NCBI GenBank assembly: GCA_024710825.1 | Contig: JANJUA010000242.1 | Span: 1 to 5,008 of the forward strand | Direction of reading: 5' to 3' | DNA length: 5,008 nt | Origin: Solirubrobacteraceae bacterium | GTDB lineage: Bacteria; Actinomycetota; Thermoleophilia; Solirubrobacterales; Solirubrobacteraceae | In this document: in pieces, positions 4,070 to 5,008 of the stretch | Layout: every line of letters begins with the position of its first letter | Position numbering within the stretch: position 1 is the stretch's first letter | Notes under the pieces: generated by a model | Database searches by the model: none | Seen by the model: only the letters and a program-made list of their open reading frames with translations | Told to the model about the DNA's origin: nothing | Made by a program: the position numbers and the translations under genes

Positions 4070-4969
4070 GTGCGGATCGTGTCGCTCGTGCCCCATGCCA
4101 CCGAGCTGCTCTTCGCGCTCGAGCTGGGCGAGCAGGTCGTGGGCGTCACCCACGAGTGCGATCATCCCACGGAGGCGCTCGACCTGCCGCACGTGACGAC
4201 GGACCGCCTGCCGGGCGGGCTGTCGGCCGCCGAGATCGACGCGGCGGTGCGCGAGCACACGCTGGCCGGCGAGGCGATCTACGCGCTCGACGAGGAGCTG
4301 CTCGCCGAGCTCGAGCCCGACCTGATCGTCACGCAGGCGCTGTGCGCGGTCTGCGCCGTGTCCTTCGACGACGTCGAGAAGGTCGCGCGGCGGCTCGAGT
4401 CCAAGCCGAAGGTCATCGCCCTGGACCCGAAGACGTTCGGCGAGACGATCGGCGACGTCAAGACGGTGGCGGCGGCCACCGGGGCGGCTCAGGCGGCGCT
4501 GCGGCTCGTGGCGTCGACCGCGCGGCGGGTGGACGCCGTCCAAGCGGCGGTGCGCGGCGCGGAGCCCGTGCCGGTGGCGGCGATCGAGTGGCTGGACCCG
4601 GTGTTCGTCGCCGGCCACTGGACGCCGCAGCTCATCGAGATGGCCGGCGGTCGGGACGTGCTGGGGCTCCCCGGCGAGCGCTCCGAGCAGGTGACGTGGG
4701 AGCTGGTCGCGGCGGCCGAGCCGGAGGTCGTCGTCTGCATGCCATGCGGCTACGACGCGGGTCGGGCGCTGGCCGAGGCGGAGGCGCACGCGAAGGAGCT
4801 CGCGGCGCTCCACGCCAGGCGCGTCGTCGCGATCGACGCCTCGAGCACCTTCTCGCGCCCGGGGCCCCGGCTCGTGGACGCGCTCGAGCTCATGGCCCAC
4901 ATCCTGCACCCGGACCTCGTCGACGAGCCGCCCGGGGTGGGCGGCGCGCTCGACGTGGACCTGGCGTAG
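4070..4969 (+). CDS. BtuF-like cobalamin-binding protein, no signal peptide
   Basis: This 299-residue protein belongs to the periplasmic-binding class III fold (BtuF/FepB-like, COG0614 type). The N-lobe starts VRIVSLVPHATELLFALELGEQVVGVTHECDHP (residues 1-33, split here: RIVSLVPHATE, then LGEQVVGVTHECDHP), the family hallmark. PDLIVTQALC then AVCAVS gives a Cys92-x-x-Cys95 pair, and IEWLDPVFVAGHWTPQLIE (172-190) plus MPCGYD (224-229, Cys226) are C-lobe motifs of the subgroup named cobalamin-binding protein. A long helix around 110-160 links the lobes. Unlike true BtuF there is no signal peptide or lipobox and no transporter genes adjoin it, so a cytoplasmic role is likely. Ligand and function are therefore uncertain; the cobalamin label comes from family naming. 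The GTG start has no Shine-Dalgarno but follows a TAACCT box by 7 nt. Extending the frame upstream yields no start codon with a better site or a signal sequence. Confidence 0.86.
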   Translation: MRIVSLVPHATELLFALELGEQVVGVTHECDHPTEALDLPHVTTDRLPGGLSAAEIDAAVREHTLAGEAIYALDEELLAELEPDLIVTQALCAVCAVSFDDVEKVARRLESKPKVIALDPKTFGETIGDVKTVAAATGAAQAALRLVASTARRVDAVQAAVRGAEPVPVAAIEWLDPVFVAGHWTPQLIEMAGGRDVLGLPGERSEQVTWELVAAAEPEVVVCMPCGYDAGRALAEAEAHAKELAALHARRVVAIDASSTFSRPGPRLVDALELMAHILHPDLVDEPPGVGGALDVDLA

Positions 4970-5008
4970 CTACGCGGTTCGGCCCGCGACCGCGATCGAC
5001 AGCACCAC
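4970..5008 (-). CDS. Possible C-terminal end of a further minus-strand gene (partial)
   Basis: Read on the minus strand the last 39 bases give VVLSIAVAGRTA followed by TAG at 4972-4970. All third positions but one are G or C, and the stretch is hydrophobic like many protein ends in this genome. If real, its stop codon directly abuts the stop of the BtuF-like gene. Twelve codons cannot identify the product, and chance is a real alternative. Confidence 0.3.
   Translation of the reverse strand: MVLSIAVAGRTA

Noticed and set aside
4058..4909. Long minus-strand extension of the dehydratase frame opposite the BtuF-like gene
   Set aside because: Only the last 76 residues match the dehydratase; the rest is Arg/Leu/His/Gln-rich antisense. 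A genuine fusion would need a second recognisable domain, which is not there.

Overview
The window is a very GC-rich bacterial chromosome segment of ordinary housekeeping and lineage genes. Almost every codon ends in G or C, GTG starts are common, and several genes appear leaderless. Together with a secreted protein type that I recall as common in Solirubrobacterales-like genomes, this suggests a Thermoleophilia-type actinobacterium. That placement is an inference from style and recall; no rRNA or marker gene is present. I see no mobile element, CRISPR array, tRNA or rRNA.

Layout from left to right: a small PRC-barrel-like protein (19-375, minus) diverges from a 3-hydroxyacyl-CoA dehydrogenase (469-1263, plus). 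The 93 bp between them hold two perfect inverted repeats, one of which looks like a TetR-type operator. The dehydrogenase converges on a two-gene ABC exporter operon on the minus strand: ATPase 2087-2980, then permease 1365-2090, with a 4-bp GTGA overlap. The 101-bp convergent gap has a 20-bp-period repeat and a GC-rich hairpin that could be a two-way terminator. The ATPase diverges from a secreted cysteine-containing protein (3037-3804, plus) across 56 bp with three CAGGC/GCCTG half-sites. The secreted gene converges on a pterin-4a-carbinolamine dehydratase (3827-4057, minus). Only 12 bp separate its start from a divergent, signal-less BtuF-like cobalamin-binding-type protein (4070-4969, plus). 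The last 39 bases may be the C-terminus of a further minus-strand gene whose stop codon abuts the BtuF-like stop.

Apart from the ABC pair, no genes are functionally tied by operon structure. The most useful observations are regulatory: the palindromes, and three starts with an actinobacterial TANNNT box 7-9 nt upstream and no Shine-Dalgarno. On the protein side, the dehydrogenase keeps all four catalytic residues but has an altered cofactor-binding loop. I found no convincing new multi-gene system here.
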